Assembly (NCBI RefSeq): GCF_022829365.1
Contig: NZ_JAKSYJ010000119.1
Location: 342,904 to 406,903, forward strand
DNA: 64,000 nucleotides
Origin: Methylobacterium sp. J-077
Lineage (GTDB): Bacteria > Pseudomonadota > Alphaproteobacteria > Rhizobiales > Beijerinckiaceae
Reading direction: 5' to 3'
Positions within the stretch are counted from its first letter, which is position 1, and each line of letters begins with the position of its first letter. The translations under genes and the position numbers were made by a program. The notes beneath the pieces were generated by a model that was not told where the DNA came from, searched no databases, and worked only from the letters and a program-made list of their open reading frames with translations. Positions 7,163 to 15,232 of the stretch are shown one piece after another.

Positions 7163-10100
7163 GGCGGGCGAGTCCCTGCAGCACCGAGAGGTAGCGGCGC
7201 AGGTCGTAGCCCTCCACGAGGCCGCGCATCTGTGCCACGAAGGCGGGCGGGACCGCGGAATCGCCCTCCATCTGGGCCAGCTTGGCCTCGATCGCCCGGA
7301 TATGGCCGATTCGGCCCAGGCGCAGCAATTCGCCGACGTGCTCGGGGCCGGGATGGCCGATCTCGGCGAGCGCGGGCGCGGGCTCGCGCAGGGACGGCGT
7401 CGCCGCGTCGGTCCATTCGAGGTGGAGCAGCTTGCCGATCCGCTCCAGCACGTCGCGCAGGTCGAAGGGTTTGGCGAAGATCGCGTCGTGAGGGGCGTCG
7501 TCGCCGCGCACCGGGCTGATCTCGTGGACGTTGGCCGACATCATGGCGATCGGCCCGGTGTGCCCCTCTGCCCGCAGCGTCGCGGCGGCGGCCCAGCCGC
7601 TCATGCCCGGCATGGCGATGTCGAGCAGGATCAGGTCGATCCCGCCCTTGGCCACCGCCGCCAGGCATTCGGGCCCGGAGCCCGCCTCGATCACGGAGAT
7701 CCCGTGCGGCTCCAGGATCGCCCGCATCAGGGCGCGGTGGGCGGTGTCGTCGTCGGCGACCAGGATCGTGCGGCGGGCACCGGCATAGGCCCGTTCCGGC
7801 GCGGAGGCGGGGATGGGCAGGACGATCGGGGCGGGCTGCGCCACGGAGGCCAGCATCAGGCGCAGCCGCGCCTGGGTGCCGCCGCCCGGCGCCGCCGCCA
7901 CGGTGATCTCGCCGCCGAGGAGTTGCGACAGCAGGTCCGCGATGGTCAGCCCGAGCCCCGTGCCCGGGGTGCTGCGGGCGGCCGGGGTCGAGCCCCGCTC
8001 GAACGGCTGGAAGATCCGGGCCAGATCCGCCTCGGGGATGCCCGGTCCGGTGTCGCGGATCGTGAACACCGCGATCTGGCTGCGGTAGCTCAGATCCAGC
8101 GACACGGTGCCGGAGGGCGTGAACTTGATCGCGTTCGACAGGAGGTTGAGCAGCACCTGGCGCAGGCGCTTCTCGTCGGTGGCGACCACCGCCGGCAGGA
8201 TCTCCGGCCGCGAGAACCGGAATTCGAGGCCCGCCTCCCGGGCCTGGAGCCGGACCATGTCGACCAGCTGATCGAGGAACTCGATGAGCCGGACCTCGTC
8301 CCGGTGGATCTCGAGGCGGCCGGCCTCCATGCGCGAGATGTCGAGCAGGCCGTCGATCAGCCCGGAGAGGTGCTGGGCGCTGCGGCGGATCACCCGGATG
8401 CCGTTGAGGCGCGGGGCCGGGATCGCGGGGTCGGATTCCAGCAGCTGCGCGTAGCCGAGCACGGTGGAGAGCGGCGTGCGCAACTCGTGGCTGATCCCGA
8501 CCACGTAGCGGCTCTTGGCAAGGTTGGCGGCCTCGGCCCGCTCCTTGGCCTCCTGCAGCTTGGCGTCGGTGAGCTTGTGGGCGGCGATCTCGGCCTCGTA
8601 GAGGGCGGTCTGGCGCATGGTCTCGGACTGGGCGACCCGCCGGCTCTCCTGCGCGAGCACGAACAGCCAGGCGACCACGCCGAGGATCACCACCAGGATG
8701 AAGAACACGCTGGTCAGCGCCGAGCGCAGAAAGTCGCGATGCTCGGGATGCGCGATGGTGGCGCCGGCATGCACGATCCCCAGGATCAGGCCGATCACAG
8801 CGCACAGCGTCAGCATCACCGCGAGGTAGCGCCCGAGCGGCGCGCCGATCCAGGCGGCGGTGCGGCCGGGCAGGATCCGGCCGAGCGCCTGCTGGGCCTG
8901 TACCTCCAGGCGCCCGTGAGGCTTGCACAGGTCGCCGCAGCGGGCGTCGAGCGAGCAGCACAGGGAACAGATCGGGGCGTCGTAGGCCGGGCAATGGGCC
9001 ATGTCCTCGCCCTCGAACGGCAATTCGCAGACCCGGCAGATGATCTCGCCCGCCCCCCAATCCCGCTTCGGCGTCCGGGCGAGGTACCAACGGCCTGCCG
9101 TGGCCCAGGCGATCACCGGCGCCGCGCTGAAGGCGGTGGCCAGGGCCAGCAGCGGCGCGAACGGCTGGAGCCTGTGGCCCAGCAGGCCCGCATAGGCGAG
9201 CCCGCCGATGGCGAGCGCCAGCACCATGGCGCCGGTCCCCACCGGGTTGATCGCGTAGAGATGGGCGCGCTTGAACTCGATGCCGGCGGGCGAGAGGCCC
9301 AGCGGCTTGTTCACCGCGAGGTCGGCGGCCAGTGCCCCGACCCAGGCCGAGACCACGGAGGCGTAGAGCGGCAGCGTGCTCTCGATGGTCTTGTCGATGC
9401 CGAGCTCCATCAGGAGCACCGCGATGGCGACGTTGAACACCAGCCAGACCACGCGGCCCGGATGGCTGTGGGTCAGCCGGGAGAAGAAGTTCGACCACGC
9501 GATCGAGCCGGCATAGGCGTTGGTCAGGTTGATCTTGAGCTGGGAGACCAGGACGAACAGCCCGGTGAGCAGCAGGGCCGCCCGGCCGCCCTCCCCGGTG
9601 ACGTAGCCGAACGCCACCGCGTACATCCGGGTCGGCTCGGCGGCGTGCTCGGGCGGGACGCCGTGCCCGAGAGCCAGGACCGCGAGCCCGGCGCCGAGCA
9701 GGATCTTGAGCATGCCGGGCACGATCCATCCGGCGCCCCCCGACAGCACCGCCAGCCACCAGCGCCAGTCCTGCCGGCCGTTCCGCTCAGGTACGAATCG
9801 CAAGAAATCGACCTGCTCGCCGACCTGGGCCAGCAGCGCAAGCAGCACCCCGGTGGCCAGCCCGAACCGGCCGATGTCGAAGGCGGCCCCGCCGCCGTCG
9901 AGGCCCGGGAAATCCGCCAGCGCGTGCAGGGGCTCCGTGCCCTGCGCCGCCACGAACACGAGCGGCAGCAGGCTCAAGGCCACCCAGAGCGGCTGCGTCC
10001 AGATCTGGAAGCGGCTGATCAGCCTGATCCCGTAGACCACCAGGGGTATCACCGCGGCGGCGCAGACGAGATAGCCGACGCCGAGCGGCAGCCCGAAGCA

Positions 10101-10529
10101 GAGCTGCAGCGCCAGCGCCATGATCGCCGCCTCGATGGCGAAGAACAGGAAGGTGAAGCTCGCGTAGATCAGCGACGTGACGGTGGAGCCGAGATAGCCG
10201 AACCCGGCGCCCCGGGTCAGCAGGTCCATGTCGAGCCCGTAGCGGGCAGCGTAGACGGTGATCGGCGCCGCGGTGGCGAAGATGATCAGGCCGACGACCA
10301 GCACCGCCGCGAGCGTGTTGGGAAACCCGGCCGTCAGCGCCAGGGTCCCGCCGATCGCCTCCAGCGCCAGGAACGAGACCGAGCCCAAAGCCGTCTGCGC
10401 CACCTGGAAGCCGGACCAGCGCCGCGCCTTCTTGGCGGTGAAGCGGAGGGCGTAATCCTCCAGGGTCTCGTCGGCGACGAAGCGGTTGTAGTCCCGGCGG
10501 ATCGGGATGATGCGCTGGGGGCCGCTCAT
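7155..10529 (-). CDS. NCS1-type permease fused to hybrid sensor histidine kinase/receiver
   Basis: Protein of 1124 residues. Residues about 40-490 form an NCS1 (cytosine-purine/allantoin/hydantoin family) transporter module with roughly 12 hydrophobic segments. Next is a cysteine cluster starting at C498 (C-x2-C-x11-C-x7-C-x2-C-C-x5-C-x3-C, then His), probably a metal site. Two more hydrophobic segments (about 560-640) and a coiled linker lead to a HisKA domain with H681 (GISHELRTPL). A HATPase follows with NAIKFT, DTGPGIPE and GTGLGL motifs, then a receiver with D970 (LILLDIAMPG) and a helical tail. It resembles the transporter-kinase logic of CbrA but on an NCS1 scaffold. Its place opposite the amide importer suggests it senses, and perhaps moves, urea, amide or a related small N-compound. 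Confidence 0.9.
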   Translation of the reverse strand: MSGPQRIIPIRRDYNRFVADETLEDYALRFTAKKARRWSGFQVAQTALGSVSFLALEAIGGTLALTAGFPNTLAAVLVVGLIIFATAAPITVYAARYGLDMDLLTRGAGFGYLGSTVTSLIYASFTFLFFAIEAAIMALALQLCFGLPLGVGYLVCAAAVIPLVVYGIRLISRFQIWTQPLWVALSLLPLVFVAAQGTEPLHALADFPGLDGGGAAFDIGRFGLATGVLLALLAQVGEQVDFLRFVPERNGRQDWRWWLAVLSGGAGWIVPGMLKILLGAGLAVLALGHGVPPEHAAEPTRMYAVAFGYVTGEGGRAALLLTGLFVLVSQLKINLTNAYAGSIAWSNFFSRLTHSHPGRVVWLVFNVAIAVLLMELGIDKTIESTLPLYASVVSAWVGALAADLAVNKPLGLSPAGIEFKRAHLYAINPVGTGAMVLALAIGGLAYAGLLGHRLQPFAPLLALATAFSAAPVIAWATAGRWYLARTPKRDWGAGEIICRVCELPFEGEDMAHCPAYDAPICSLCCSLDARCGDLCKPHGRLEVQAQQALGRILPGRTAAWIGAPLGRYLAVMLTLCAVIGLILGIVHAGATIAHPEHRDFLRSALTSVFFILVVILGVVAWLFVLAQESRRVAQSETMRQTALYEAEIAAHKLTDAKLQEAKERAEAANLAKSRYVVGISHELRTPLSTVLGYAQLLESDPAIPAPRLNGIRVIRRSAQHLSGLIDGLLDISRMEAGRLEIHRDEVRLIEFLDQLVDMVRLQAREAGLEFRFSRPEILPAVVATDEKRLRQVLLNLLSNAIKFTPSGTVSLDLSYRSQIAVFTIRDTGPGIPEADLARIFQPFERGSTPAARSTPGTGLGLTIADLLSQLLGGEITVAAAPGGGTQARLRLMLASVAQPAPIVLPIPASAPERAYAGARRTILVADDDTAHRALMRAILEPHGISVIEAGSGPECLAAVAKGGIDLILLDIAMPGMSGWAAAATLRAEGHTGPIAMMSANVHEISPVRGDDAPHDAIFAKPFDLRDVLERIGKLLHLEWTDAATPSLREPAPALAEIGHPGPEHVGELLRLGRIGHIRAIEAKLAQMEGDSAVPPAFVAQMRGLVEGYDLRRYLSVLQGLARHG

Positions 10530-10584
10530 CGCAGCCCGGTCCGGCGCATGGAGCTGCCTTCGCTCGCGCGCGCGCGGAAAAAAT

Positions 10585-10602
10585 CCAGCGCCCGGGCGCT
10601 GG
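10585..10602. promoter_or_regulatory. 18-bp perfect palindrome, candidate operator
   Basis: CCAGCGCCC followed directly by GGGCGCTGG is perfectly self-complementary. It lies 56 bases upstream of the sensor-kinase start. The symmetry and length fit a dimeric helix-turn-helix site such as that of the LuxR-type regulator encoded at 6242-7162. In GC-rich DNA a chance palindrome of this length is unlikely but possible. Confidence 0.45.
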
Positions 10603-10653
10603 CCACGCTGTCCGCCCTCGCTGCCAACGATCCCTCAGACTTCTGCGCCGCGA

Positions 10654-10669
10654 TGGTGCACTCGATGCA
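10654..10669 (+). promoter_or_regulatory. Sigma-54-like -24/-12 element upstream of urtA-like gene
   Basis: TGGTGCACTCGATGCA has the obligatory GG and GC doublets spaced by exactly ten bases, and it keeps TGG and TGCA of the consensus. The positions between them match only partly. Sigma-54 promoters are common for nitrogen-scavenging genes, which fits the downstream operon. The response regulator here lacks an AAA+ activator domain, so NtrC or another activator encoded elsewhere would be needed. Confidence 0.35.
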
Positions 10670-10676
10670 AGACGAC

Positions 10677-10703
10677 GGCCATACGCAAAACATCGTATAG
10701 GCC
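10677..10703. promoter_or_regulatory. Inverted repeat upstream of the amide operon
   Basis: GGCCATACG (10677-10685) faces CGTATAGGCC (10694-10703), complementary apart from one inserted A, with an 8-base spacer. It lies about 80 bases before the urtA-like start, just downstream of the sigma-54-like element. It could be an operator or an mRNA-leader hairpin. Confidence 0.45.
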
Positions 10704-10783
10704 GCAGTGCAACCGAAGACCTAGCCTGGACTGGTCGATCCGAGCCGCTTCTCAAGGCCCGGACGCGGATTAAGGCAGGCACG

Positions 10784-12052
10784 ATGGCTGACGACACCGA
10801 GACCGGCGCGAAGAACGGCTTGCATTCCCCGCTGCGGCGCAGGCTGCTCATGGGACTGGCCGGGGCGCCGGCCCTCGCCCTGATGCCGCGCGGGGCCTGG
10901 GCCGCCGCACCGACCTCGGCGGTGAACACAACCGGCCTCGCCGTGACCGACACCGAGGTGACGGTCGGCATCCTGCATTCGGTCACCGGCACGATGGCGA
11001 TCTCCGAGACCGGCGCCCAGGAGGCGGAAAAGCTCGCGATCGCGCAGATCAACGAGGCCGGCGGCGTGCTCGGCCGCAAGATCAAGATCATCCAGGAGGA
11101 CGGTGCCTCCGACTGGCCGACCTTCGCCGAGAAGGCCAAGAAGCTCCTGGTCAACGACCATTGCGCCGCCGTGATGGGCTGCTGGACTTCGGCCTCGCGC
11201 AAGGCGGTGCTGCCGGTGTTCGAGCAGTATAACGGCCTCCTGTACTATCCGACCTTCTACGAAGGCCTGGAGCAGTCCAAGAACGTGTTCTACACCGGCC
11301 AGGAGGCGACGCAGCAGATCCTCGCCGGGCTCGACTGGGTCCACAAGGAGAAGGGTGGCGACAGCTTCTACTTCATCGGCTCCGATTACATCTGGCCGCG
11401 CACCTCGAACAAGATCGCCCGCAAGCACGTCGAGAACGTGCTCAAGGGCAAGGTGGTCGGCGAGGAATACTTCCCGCTCGGCCACACCCAGTTCAACTCG
11501 GTGATCAACAAGATCAAGCTGACCAAGCCGAAGGTGATCTTCACCGACGTGGTCGGCGGCTCGAACGTGGCGTTCTACAAGCAGCTCAAGGCCGCCGGCA
11601 TCGACCTGTCCAAGCAGGTGCTGATGACGATCTCGGTCACCGAGGACGAGATCGACGGCATCGGCGGCGAGAACATCGCCGGCGCCTATGCGTGCATGAA
11701 GTACTTCCAGTCGATCGAGAACGACAACAACAAGGCGTTCGTCGCCGCCTTCAAGAAGATGTGGGGCGAGAAGACCGTCATCGGCGACGTGACCCAGGCC
11801 GCCTATCTCGGGCCGTTCCTGTGGAAGATGGCCTGCGAGAAGGCCGGCTCCTTCGACGTCGACAAGGTGGTGGCGGCCTCGCCGGGCCTGGAGTTCAAGG
11901 GCGCGCCGGAGGGCTACGTCCGGATCGACGAGAACCACCATCTCTGGTCGAAGACCCGGGTCGGCAAGGCCAAGCCCGACGGCCAGTTCGAGATCGTCTA
12001 CACCAGCCCGGAACTGATCAAGCCGGATCCGTTCCCGAAGGGTTACCAGTAG
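10784..12052 (+). CDS. urtA: Urea/short-chain amide ABC transporter binding protein (UrtA/FmdD type)
   Basis: Protein of 422 residues in the branched-chain amino acid/urea/amide binding family. The N-terminus has a twin-arginine-like signal (RRRLLMGLAG, then AWAAAP), so Tat export is likely. The mature part keeps the UrtA/FmdD pattern: VTVGILHSVTGTMAISE, QINEAGGVLGRKI, GCWTSASRKAVLPVFE, LLYYPTFYEGLEQS and FYFIGSDYIWPRT. It binds substrate in the periplasm for the UrtBCDE-type complex. Formamidase and amidase genes follow, as in the Methylophilus FmdDEF system, so amides may be the main ligand rather than urea. The gap to the next gene holds a palindromic repeat. Confidence 0.9.
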   Translation: MADDTETGAKNGLHSPLRRRLLMGLAGAPALALMPRGAWAAAPTSAVNTTGLAVTDTEVTVGILHSVTGTMAISETGAQEAEKLAIAQINEAGGVLGRKIKIIQEDGASDWPTFAEKAKKLLVNDHCAAVMGCWTSASRKAVLPVFEQYNGLLYYPTFYEGLEQSKNVFYTGQEATQQILAGLDWVHKEKGGDSFYFIGSDYIWPRTSNKIARKHVENVLKGKVVGEEYFPLGHTQFNSVINKIKLTKPKVIFTDVVGGSNVAFYKQLKAAGIDLSKQVLMTISVTEDEIDGIGGENIAGAYACMKYFQSIENDNNKAFVAAFKKMWGEKTVIGDVTQAAYLGPFLWKMACEKAGSFDVDKVVAASPGLEFKGAPEGYVRIDENHHLWSKTRVGKAKPDGQFEIVYTSPELIKPDPFPKGYQ

Positions 12053-12125
12053 TCGCCACCAGCTCTTCCTTCCCGCCCCTGAGGGTTCCGAAGTTCACAC
12101 ATCGGTACGGGAAGGCCGCGACAAG

Positions 12126-12228
12126 CCCCCTCTCCCGTGCGGGAGAGGGTTGGGGTGAGGGACCCAGACTTTCCGGAGAGGTCGCATCCCTCACCCTGTC
12201 CCTCTCCCGCACGGGAGAGGGGACCCGC
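12126..12228. repeat. Complete palindromic intergenic repeat (copy 1)
   Basis: Two hairpins, CCCTCTCCCG/CGGGAGAGGG at 12128-12149 and again at 12200-12221, flank a centre. In that centre TTGGGGTGAGGGA (from 12149) faces TCCCTCACCC (12187-12196). The whole element is therefore a nested palindrome of about 100 bp, lying between the urtA-like and urtB-like genes. It may act as a mRNA stabiliser or attenuator, giving more binding protein than permease. Other copies are at 18347 and 44776, with half copies at 2861 and 18860. Confidence 0.85.
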
Positions 12229-12326
12229 GCCTCAATCGGCATCGCCTGAATCCGACGGTACCCGGCAAAAACGACCACGCCCCCGGGCGCCCACCACACC
12301 AGCCAGATCGCGGGAGACCGAAAGCA

Positions 12327-13253
12327 ATGCTCGGCGACTATTCCCTCGGCGACCTCGGCGCGATCTTCGCCATGCAGGGCTTCGCCGGCCTGATCCTGTT
12401 CTCGGTCTATCTGCTGATGGCGCTGGGGCTGGCGATCATCTTCGGCCAGATGGGCGTGATCAACATGGCACACGGGGAGTTCATGATCCTCGGGGCCTAC
12501 GTCACGTATCTCTGCTCGACGTTCTGCCAGAGCTACCTGCCGGCCCTGTTCCCGGTCTACTTCTTCGTCGCGATGGGTCTGGCGTTCGTGGCCTCGGGGG
12601 CGCTCGGCATGCTGGTGGAGTGGAGCCTGATCCGGTTCCTCTACAAGCGCCCGCTCGACACCCTGCTCGCCACCTGGGGCCTGTCCCTGATCCTGCAGCA
12701 GGCCTACCGGTCGATCTTCGGCGCGCGCGAAGTCGGCGTCGAATTGCCGTCCTGGCTGATCGGCTCGGTGCAGGTCACCGACACGATCGAGATCCCGATC
12801 AACGGCCTGTTCGTGATGGCCATCACCATCCTGATCACGGTGAGCGTGGCGCTGCTGATCTACCGCTCGCGCTTCGGCCAGCAGGTCCGGGCCGTGATGG
12901 CCAACCGCGCCATGGCCGGAGCCGTGGGCATCGATACCGAGAAGGTCGATCGCTACACCTTCGGCCTCGGCTGCGGCATCGCGGGGATCGCCGGCTCGGC
13001 CTTCACGATGATCGGCTCCACCGGGCCGACCTCGGGCCAGCTCTACATCGTCGACACCTTCCTGATCGTCGTGTTCGGCGGCGCCGCGAGCCTGCTCGGC
13101 ACCATCGCGTCGGCCTTCTCGATCTCGCAGACGCAATCGACCCTGGAATTCTTCCTCTCCGGCTCGATGGCCAAGGTGATCACCCTGCTCGCGGTGGTCG
13201 GCATCCTGATGTTGCGGCCGCAGGGCCTCTTCACCCTCAAGGTCCGGCGCTGA
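12327..13253 (+). CDS. urtB: Urea/amide ABC transporter permease (UrtB type)
   Basis: LivH-family inner-membrane permease of 308 residues with about eight hydrophobic segments. Family motifs include LMALGLAIIFGQMGVINMAHGEF near residue 30 and RAVMANRAMAGAVGIDTEKVDRYTF, the cytoplasmic coupling loop, near residue 190. GARE and FGGAASLLGTI are typical of UrtB rather than LivH. It pairs with the UrtC-type permease to form the channel. UrtB genes sometimes encode a long periplasmic N-terminal extension; this short form lacks it. The stop is 2 bases before the next ATG. Confidence 0.92.
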   Translation: MLGDYSLGDLGAIFAMQGFAGLILFSVYLLMALGLAIIFGQMGVINMAHGEFMILGAYVTYLCSTFCQSYLPALFPVYFFVAMGLAFVASGALGMLVEWSLIRFLYKRPLDTLLATWGLSLILQQAYRSIFGAREVGVELPSWLIGSVQVTDTIEIPINGLFVMAITILITVSVALLIYRSRFGQQVRAVMANRAMAGAVGIDTEKVDRYTFGLGCGIAGIAGSAFTMIGSTGPTSGQLYIVDTFLIVVFGGAASLLGTIASAFSISQTQSTLEFFLSGSMAKVITLLAVVGILMLRPQGLFTLKVRR

Positions 13254-13255
13254 GG

Positions 13256-14437
13256 ATGTCCATGATGACGAATCCGGTCCAGACCCTGACCAAATCGGTC
13301 ACCGTCAACGACAACCCGTTCATGAAGCCGGTGGAGTGGCTGAGCTTGGCTCTGCTCGCCGGGGTGATCCTGGTGGTCCTGCCCCTGGCCCTCGACGGGT
13401 TCCGCCTCAACCTCGTCGGCAAGTACCTGACTTACGCCTTCGTGGCCCTCGGGCTGGTGATCTGCTGGGGCTATGCCGGCATCCTGTCGCTGGGCCAGGG
13501 CGTGTTCTTCGGGCTCGGCGGCTATTGCATGGCGATGTACCTGAAGCTGGAGGCTTCGAGCGTCGCCAACACGAAGATTCAATCGACCCCGGGCATCCCG
13601 GACTTCATGGACTGGAACCAGATCACCGCGGTGCCGTGGTTCTGGCTGCCGTTCAAGAGCCTGCCGCTGACCCTGATCCTGGTGGTCGCGGTGCCGGTCC
13701 TGTTCGCCTTCATCATCTCCTACGCGATGTTCAAGCGCCGGGTCGGCGGCACCTACTTCGCCATCATCACCCAGGCGATCGCCGCGATCCTGACGATCCT
13801 GATCGTCGGCCAGCAGGGCTATACCGGCGGCATCAACGGCATCACCGACCTGCGCACCCTCCACGGCTGGGACATCCGCACCGACCACGCCAAGGTGATC
13901 CTGTACTTCGTCAACGGCGGCTTGCTGATCGCCTGCATCCTGGCGGCGCAATACGTGAAGAAGTCGAAGCTCGGCCGCATCCTGGTCGCCATGCGCGACA
14001 AGGAGGACCGGGTCCGGTTCTCGGGCTACGCGGTGGCCGGCTTCAAGGTCTTCGCCTTCTGCCTGGCGGCGGCCTTCGCGGCGATCGGCGGGGCGATGTT
14101 CACCCTCCAGGTCGGGTTCATGTCGCCCTCCTTCGTGGGCATCGTGCCGTCCATCGAGATGGTCATCTACGCCGCGGTCGGCGGGCGGATGTCCCTGTTC
14201 GGCGCGGTCTGGGGCACGCTGCTGGTGAACTGGGCCAAGACCAGCTTCTCCGAGAGTTTTCCGGATCTCTGGCTGTTCGGCCTCGGCGCCCTGTTCATCG
14301 CGGTGGTCCTGGCCTTCCCGAACGGTCTCGCCGGCATCTGGCGCGAGCAGATCGAGCCCCGCCTGACCCGCCGGGTGAAGGGGCTGCGGGCGCCACCACC
14401 CGCCATCGTCCCGCCCCACGGCGCTCCGGCCGAGTGA
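13256..14437 (+). CDS. urtC: Urea/amide ABC transporter permease (UrtC type)
   Basis: LivM-family permease of 393 residues from the ATG at 13256, two bases after the urtB-like stop. It has about ten hydrophobic segments. Typical features are WGYAGILSLGQGVFFGLGGY near residue 75, KRRVGGTYFAIITQAIAA, QQGYTGGINGITD and the coupling loop AMRDKEDRVRFSGY. The wording QQGYTGGTNG-like and GWDI is UrtC-specific. It forms a heterodimeric channel with the UrtB-type protein. The last 20 residues (PPPAIVPPHGAP) are a proline-rich cytoplasmic tail. Confidence 0.92.
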   Translation: MSMMTNPVQTLTKSVTVNDNPFMKPVEWLSLALLAGVILVVLPLALDGFRLNLVGKYLTYAFVALGLVICWGYAGILSLGQGVFFGLGGYCMAMYLKLEASSVANTKIQSTPGIPDFMDWNQITAVPWFWLPFKSLPLTLILVVAVPVLFAFIISYAMFKRRVGGTYFAIITQAIAAILTILIVGQQGYTGGINGITDLRTLHGWDIRTDHAKVILYFVNGGLLIACILAAQYVKKSKLGRILVAMRDKEDRVRFSGYAVAGFKVFAFCLAAAFAAIGGAMFTLQVGFMSPSFVGIVPSIEMVIYAAVGGRMSLFGAVWGTLLVNWAKTSFSESFPDLWLFGLGALFIAVVLAFPNGLAGIWREQIEPRLTRRVKGLRAPPPAIVPPHGAPAE

Positions 14438-14444
14438 GGAATCC

Positions 14445-15230
14445 ATGAACGCCGCGATCCTCTCCTCCCCCGTGGTCGGCGCCGAGGCGGTGCCGGCCGA
14501 TTACCTCCTCGCCGTCGAGGCGCTGACGGTCTCGTTCGACGGCTTCAAGGCGGTCAACGACGTGTCGTTCTACGTCGATCCGGACGAGATCCGGGTAATT
14601 ATCGGCCCCAACGGCGCCGGAAAGACCACGGTGCTCGACCTGATCTGCGGGCGCACCCGGGCCAGCGCCGGCTCGATCAAGTACAAGGGCCAGGAGCTGA
14701 CCAAGCTCTCCGAGAGCGCGATCGTGCAGGCCGGCGTCGGCCGCAAGTTCCAGACGCCGTCGATCTACGACGACCTCACGGTGTTCGAGAACCTGGAAAT
14801 CTCGTTCCCCCGCGGCCGCTCGGTGTTCGGGGCGCTCACCTTCAAGCGCGACGCCGAGGTCCGTGACCGGATCCACGAAATCGCCGAGACGATCTTCCTG
14901 AAGGACCAGCTCAAGGAGCGGGCGGAGTTCCTGAGCCACGGCCAGAAGCAGTGGCTGGAGATCGGCATGCTGCTGATCCAGGACCCGGAACTCCTGATGC
15001 TCGACGAGCCGGTAGCCGGGATGAGCGTCGGCGAGCGGATCAAGACCGCGGAGCTGCTCAACCAGATCATCAAGGGCCGCTCGGTGCTGGTGATCGAGCA
15101 CGACATGAAGTTCGTCGAGGACATCGCCCACCGGGTCACGGTCCTGCACCAGGGCAAGGTGCTCTCCGAAGGCTCGATGGAGCGGGTCAAGAACGACCCG
15201 AAGGTCATCGAAGTGTATCTGGGACATTGA
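14445..15230 (+). CDS. urtD: Urea/amide ABC transporter ATP-binding protein (UrtD type)
   Basis: LivG-type ATPase of 261 residues. Walker A is GPNGAGKTT (near residue 63), followed by GRKFQTPSIYDDLTVFENLEI. The signature region is LSHGQKQWLEIGMLL, Walker B is LLMLDEPVAGMS and the switch His is in VIEHDMKF. The LSHGQKQW form of the signature, in place of LSGGQ, is normal for UrtD/LivG proteins. It works as a heterodimer with the UrtE-type ATPase encoded 2 bases downstream. Confidence 0.93.
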   Translation: MNAAILSSPVVGAEAVPADYLLAVEALTVSFDGFKAVNDVSFYVDPDEIRVIIGPNGAGKTTVLDLICGRTRASAGSIKYKGQELTKLSESAIVQAGVGRKFQTPSIYDDLTVFENLEISFPRGRSVFGALTFKRDAEVRDRIHEIAETIFLKDQLKERAEFLSHGQKQWLEIGMLLIQDPELLMLDEPVAGMSVGERIKTAELLNQIIKGRSVLVIEHDMKFVEDIAHRVTVLHQGKVLSEGSMERVKNDPKVIEVYLGH

Positions 15231-15232
15231 CG

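Larger units (their letters stand above)
10530..10783. promoter_or_regulatory. Divergent promoter region between the sensor operon and the amide operon
   Basis: This 254-bp gap has no gene and must drive both operons. It contains an 18-bp perfect palindrome (10585-10602), a sigma-54-like GG-N10-GC element (10654-10669) and a 9-bp inverted repeat (10677-10703), each listed separately. The closeness of the sites to both start codons (10529 minus, 10784 plus) suits a shared regulatory region. Confidence 0.7.

Noticed and set aside
7090..9759. An 889-codon alternative frame on the minus strand inside the kinase gene
   Set aside because: Arg/Ala/Pro-rich translation without motifs; it is an out-of-frame shadow of the kinase.
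6924..10700. A 1258-codon open frame on the plus strand opposite the sensor kinase and response regulator
   Set aside because: Its product is low-complexity (Arg, Gly, Ala, His, Asp-rich) with no domains. It mirrors the real genes in a GC-rich genome, whose minus-strand frame has clear NCS1, kinase and receiver motifs.
12126..12228. CRISPR array or small RNA gene at the repeated palindromes
   Set aside because: There are only two complete intergenic copies 6 kb apart, no regular spacers and no cas genes. They are better explained as dispersed intergenic repeats.
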